Shown one piece after another: positions 6,296-8,320 of a DNA stretch of 8,320 nt; position 1 is the first letter of the stretch, and each line of letters starts with the position of its first letter. This DNA comes from Gemmatimonadota bacterium (lineage in GTDB: Bacteria; Latescibacterota; UBA2968; UBA8231). Below the pieces are notes generated by a model that was not told where the DNA came from, made no database searches, and saw only the letters and a list, made by a program, of their open reading frames with translations. The translations under genes were made by a program, and so were the position numbers. Location of the stretch: assembly GCA_009845645.1 (NCBI GenBank), contig VXZF01000625.1:1-8320 (forward strand). The letters are read 5' to 3'.

Positions 6296-6862
6296 TTACG
6301 GGCTTTCTCCGGCCACTCGTCGTTTGAGACGTGTGATGGTTCGCTCACACCACTCGATTCTCGACTCCAATGCGGATATCCCCATATCCAGCGTTAGCGC
6401 AAAGTGGTAGTCGCGCCAAGGTAGGCTATCGGGATAATTGGGGTTGCTTTGGCCGAAAACGTGGTCGATCGATTTGAGCATTCCGAGCGATTGGCGCTGC
6501 TTTAACTGTAACTGCTCAAGGAAGGAGAGGGTCTGTTGCGGATCTTCGAGGTCGCCCATAAAGCACAACTGGGCGACAAAATTGACGCGTACCTTGTCGA
6601 TGAGCGGCTCATCGCGCAGCCATTGGTGCAGAAAGGCGCGGCCCTTTGCAGTGAGCGAATAAATTTTGCGCGTCGGCCCTTTGCTGGAGGAGGCTTCCGC
6701 GCAGTTGAGCATGCCTTCCTGTTCCAGCTTTTTCAGGCTGCGATAGATCTGACTCTGCTCAGCCGCCCAAAAGTGGCTTATCATTTTGTCGAAGTACGTT
6801 TTTAGCTCGTATCCGCTCAGCGGCTCGCGCAGCAGGCCGAGGATGATATGGTCGAGGCTCAT
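6296..6862 (-). CDS. PadR-family transcriptional regulator
   Basis: A 188-aa PadR regulator of the longer (subfamily-1-like) type. The N-terminal winged helix-turn-helix covers residues 1-85: HIILGLLREPLSGYEL, then the recognition region AAEQSQIYRSLKKLEQEGML (33-52) and the wing GPTRKIYSLTAKG (62-74). The C-terminal part (about 86-188) is helical and matches the dimerisation domain of this subfamily. PadR proteins repress stress, efflux or catabolic genes and release DNA on binding small, often aromatic, ligands. The start at 6862 is the only ATG in frame before a stop and fits the family N-terminus, but I see no Shine-Dalgarno. Directly upstream lies a large inverted repeat with two operator-like dyads, so autorepression is likely. 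GH1 follows 44 nt downstream as the probable main target. Identity is secure; the ligand is unknown. Confidence 0.92.
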   Translation of the reverse strand: MSLDHIILGLLREPLSGYELKTYFDKMISHFWAAEQSQIYRSLKKLEQEGMLNCAEASSSKGPTRKIYSLTAKGRAFLHQWLRDEPLIDKVRVNFVAQLCFMGDLEDPQQTLSFLEQLQLKQRQSLGMLKSIDHVFGQSNPNYPDSLPWRDYHFALTLDMGISALESRIEWCERTITRLKRRVAGESP

Positions 6863-6875
6863 AATGTGTTTACTA

Positions 6876-6891
6876 TATCACAAGTGTCATA
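6876..6891. promoter_or_regulatory. Predicted PadR operator A (TATnACAnnTGTnATA)
   Basis: TATCACAAGTGTCATA is itself a dyad, TAT-n-ACA-nn-TGT-n-ATA, size and symmetry fitting a PadR dimer. It covers the predicted transcription start of padR (around 6889) and the leader. Binding is inferred from position next to padR. Confidence 0.6.
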
Positions 6892-6895
6892 GACA

Positions 6896-6901
6896 TTTAT
6901 A
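6896..6901 (-). promoter_or_regulatory. Likely -10 box of padR
   Basis: TATAAA on the minus strand (5/6 to consensus) lies between the two operator dyads, 34 nt before the padR ATG. No good -35 box is visible at the usual distance (CTATAT at 17-bp spacing), so the promoter may be weak or use another contact. Confidence 0.4.
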
Positions 6902-6905
6902 CAAC

Positions 6906-6921
6906 TATAACACTTGTGATA
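6906..6921. promoter_or_regulatory. Predicted PadR operator B (TATnACAnnTGTnATA)
   Basis: TATAACACTTGTGATA has the same dyad pattern as operator A. The two centres are exactly 30 bp apart, close to three helical turns, so two dimers would sit on roughly one face of the DNA. Site B covers the spacer and most of the -35 region of the predicted padR promoter. Confidence 0.6.
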
Positions 6922-6934
6922 TAGTAAAGTCAAG

Positions 6935-6962
6935 AAAAAAGTCAGCGCACGATTAGCGCGCT
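6935..6962 (-). terminator. Rho-independent terminator of the dioxygenase pair
   Basis: On the minus strand a 7-bp stem (AGCGCGC / GTGCGCT, one G-U pair) with the 5-nt loop TAATC is followed by GAC and six T. It lies about 100 nt past the dioxygenase stop and just before the padR control region, separating the two transcription units. The 103 nt between the stop and this hairpin hold nothing I recognise. Confidence 0.65.
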
Positions 6963-7065
6963 ACTTTCATATAGCCCCAAATGGAATCCTGAACGGCCAT
7001 TCTTGCACCGGGAATCTTGAGGTTAATGGCGTAGATCGAGTTTCCGGATCGCTTCGATTTCGGTG

Positions 7066-7830
7066 CTACTCCACATCCACATCGAGGATATAGCGCGCCG
7101 CTGGCGAGATGCGCTTCCAAGTCTCGTAACGCAGGTACTCGCGCTGGTTGAGTTGCTGGCCGTGCTCGCGGGCGGTGAAGTAGCAGTGCATGGCGCGGCG
7201 CGGCAGATCCTTGCTCTGGTTGAGGGTGCCGCCGTGCCACGTGTGACTGTTGAAGACAGCGACCGTGCCAGCCGGGGCGATGAGCAGCTCTTCATCGGGG
7301 TGGGGTGCCTGCGCGTCTGTCAAGACATTGCGCGGGTGCAGGCCCTTGTGCGAGCCGGGCACCAGCCGAGTGCAGCCGTTTTCCTCGCTGAAGTCGTCCA
7401 GTAGCCAGATCGAGTTGCAGACGTGAAACTGGCCGTCGTAGTCTGCTCCCCAGTCGGCGTGTAGCCCCTGTAATCCCTCGCCGGGCAGGGCGTCGCGGGC
7501 GTTGAGCGAGGAGAGCTTGAAGGAGCGGCCGATGACGTGGTGGACGGCGGCCAGCACCTTGGGGTGAGTATAGACACGGTCAAAGACCGGCCCCTTGTTG
7601 CAGAGATCGGAGAGGCGGCGAGTACCCTGCTCCTGATGGACTTCAATACCGGCGTGGACCCCTTCTTTTTCGCACAGTTCCTCGAAGCGGGTGCGCAGCG
7701 CTTCAAGCCACTCGTCGTCGATAACATCCGGGAGTACCGTATAACCCTTCTCGTCGAGATCGTTTCTGTTCTGTTCCGTCAGCACGCCTTGGTGGGCACC
7801 CAAGGCGTCCAATGCGCGTGTGATATCCAT
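7066..7830 (-). CDS. Phytanoyl-CoA dioxygenase (PhyH) family Fe(II)/2-oxoglutarate oxygenase
   Basis: A 254-aa oxygenase of the PhyH family, complete. The iron triad is H124 and D126 (LHADWG) with H199 (FNSHTWHGGTLN). R211 or R212 (LPRRAMHCYF) should bind the 2-oxoglutarate carboxylate. The conserved NGCTRLVPGSHKG is at 151-163, and the N-terminal GYTVLPDVI region is typical. The reaction type is hydroxylation of a small molecule coupled to oxidation of 2-oxoglutarate to succinate and CO2. Bacterial members act on many substrates (lipids, ectoine, natural products, phosphonates), so the family name should not be read as phytanoyl-CoA activity. Its ATG shares one base with the stop of the upstream dioxygenase (TAATG) and it has only a weak GGAAG about 11 nt before, so translation is probably coupled. 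A terminator follows. Confidence 0.9.
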   Translation of the reverse strand: MDITRALDALGAHQGVLTEQNRNDLDEKGYTVLPDVIDDEWLEALRTRFEELCEKEGVHAGIEVHQEQGTRRLSDLCNKGPVFDRVYTHPKVLAAVHHVIGRSFKLSSLNARDALPGEGLQGLHADWGADYDGQFHVCNSIWLLDDFSEENGCTRLVPGSHKGLHPRNVLTDAQAPHPDEELLIAPAGTVAVFNSHTWHGGTLNQSKDLPRRAMHCYFTAREHGQQLNQREYLRYETWKRISPAARYILDVDVE

Positions 7831-8320
7831 TATTGGTTCGCTTCCGTTTCGACGAGCGCCTTGAGCGGCACGTCTTCATCCTGGGGCAAGTAGTAGCTCA
7901 GGGGATCTCCGACGACGCCAATAAGTTGCTTTTGGATCGGATTGCAGCGGGCGACGAGTTCGTCGGGCATGGCGATGTAATCCATGGGTTTGACCCAGCG
8001 ATAACCATAGCCAAAGAACACGGTCTTGCGCGGGAAGCCCGCCCAGTTGTGGCCGATGGAGTGATAGGTGCGCTGCTCAAACAGGAAGGCCGAGCCAGCG
8101 CGGATATTCATCGCCTGTGCGCCGTATGGAAGTCCGGTCTTGGGGTCCGTGGCCGGGCGTCCCAGCAAACGGTTGGACCCGGGCACGATCCAAGTGGCCC
8201 CCGATGCCGGGGCGGTCTGGTCGCTGAGGGCATAGGCGATCTTGAGCAGAATTCGCGGGTGCGGCTCGCTCATAGCTCGGGGCGAGGTGCCGCCCTCGCG
8301 GAGCCAGCCGAGCTTGTTTT
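7830..8320 (-). CDS. Second PhyH-family dioxygenase, C-terminal part (cut by window edge)
   Basis: C-terminal portion of another phytanoyl-CoA dioxygenase family protein. Recognisable blocks are LLKIAYALSD, GATWIVPGSN and RAGSAFLFEQRTYHSIGHNW with the distal iron His, then FPRKTVFFGYGYRW with the likely 2-oxoglutarate Arg. A Met codon at 8273 would give a 147-aa protein, but this would lack the HxD half of the iron site. The frame stays open to 8320, and the extra residues (NKLGWLREGGTSPRA) read as normal protein, so I treat the gene as running off the right edge. Its TAA overlaps the ATG of the next dioxygenase by one base. The two differ clearly in sequence (different PGS and distal-His blocks), so they are not a recent duplication. 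Substrate unknown. Confidence 0.82.
   Translation of the reverse strand, partial: NKLGWLREGGTSPRAMSEPHPRILLKIAYALSDQTAPASGATWIVPGSNRLLGRPATDPKTGLPYGAQAMNIRAGSAFLFEQRTYHSIGHNWAGFPRKTVFFGYGYRWVKPMDYIAMPDELVARCNPIQKQLIGVVGDPLSYYLPQDEDVPLKALVETEANQ

Larger units (their letters stand above)
6869..6928. repeat. 60-bp inverted repeat with perfect 19-bp arms upstream of padR
   Basis: The arm TTTACTATATCACAAGTGT (6869-6887) is repeated exactly as its reverse complement at 6910-6928. After one mismatch four further bases pair inwards (6889-6892 with 6905-6908), leaving 12 nt in the middle. The block is much richer in A+T than its surroundings. It begins 6 nt from the padR start codon. Best read as the padR operator region; see the two dyads inside it. 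Confidence 0.9.

Noticed and set aside
6869..6928. Inverted repeat as a small transposable element (MITE)
   Set aside because: No target-site duplication is visible, its internal part is only 22 bp, and the position and internal dyads fit a regulator binding region better.
6869..6928. Inverted repeat as the terminator of the dioxygenase unit
   Set aside because: A proper hairpin with a T-run lies just before it at 6935-6962, and this repeat has no T-run after it.
6953..7065. Readable peptide on the minus strand past the dioxygenase stop (ending ARMAVQDSIWGYMKVAR)
   Set aside because: It looks protein-like but its frame is a shadow of the dioxygenase upstream, with no start or ribosome site of its own; I cannot tie it to any family.
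8228..8273. ATG at 8273 as the start of a complete 147-aa protein
   Set aside because: The family needs an upstream HxD iron motif that is missing, and the frame stays open with sensible residues to the window edge.

Overview
The window is about 8.3 kb of compactly organised bacterial DNA with moderately high G+C. It encodes an outer-membrane beta-barrel ending in Phe and a lipoprotein signal peptide, so the host is almost certainly Gram-negative. The mix of phytanoyl-CoA-type dioxygenases, a mandelate-racemase-group enolase, an SDR and a secreted glycosidase resembles uncultured sponge-associated, marine or soil lineages that scavenge organic matter (for example Poribacteria or Latescibacterota types). 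That placement is a low-confidence impression; no marker gene is present.

Layout: one gene lies on the + strand (2-1237). It is an outer-membrane beta-barrel protein whose true start is left of the window. It converges on a minus-strand set, with a small stem-loop in the 65-bp gap. All other genes are on the minus strand. Reading in their direction of transcription: (i) two phytanoyl-CoA dioxygenase family genes, the first cut by the right edge, joined by a TAATG overlap and followed by a hairpin plus T-run terminator; (ii) a PadR-family regulator preceded by a striking 60-bp inverted repeat, then a GH1 beta-glucosidase predicted to be a lipoprotein 44 nt downstream, then a CPBP (CAAX-type) intramembrane protease 101 nt further on with its own possible promoter; (iii) a three-gene catabolic-looking operon of VOC protein, mandelate-racemase-group enolase and SDR dehydrogenase. 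That operon has a near-consensus promoter, a very strong Shine-Dalgarno, an ATGA coupling and a 27-nt gap.

How the genes may work together (inference): the PadR protein probably represses its own promoter and the GH1 gene through two copies of the dyad TATnACAnnTGTnATA spaced exactly 30 bp apart. A surface-anchored glucosidase under a PadR regulator suggests sensing of an aglycone or small aromatic released from a glycoside. The VOC/enolase/SDR operon looks like a small pathway for a sugar acid or related hydroxy acid: enolate chemistry by the enolase-superfamily enzyme and NAD(P)-linked oxidation by the SDR. Several catalytic positions in these enzymes differ from family consensus, so exact substrates cannot be named. 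I see no CRISPR array, tRNA, rRNA, insertion sequence or obvious mobile element. The clearest candidate for a new system is the PadR-GH1 unit and its duplicated operator.
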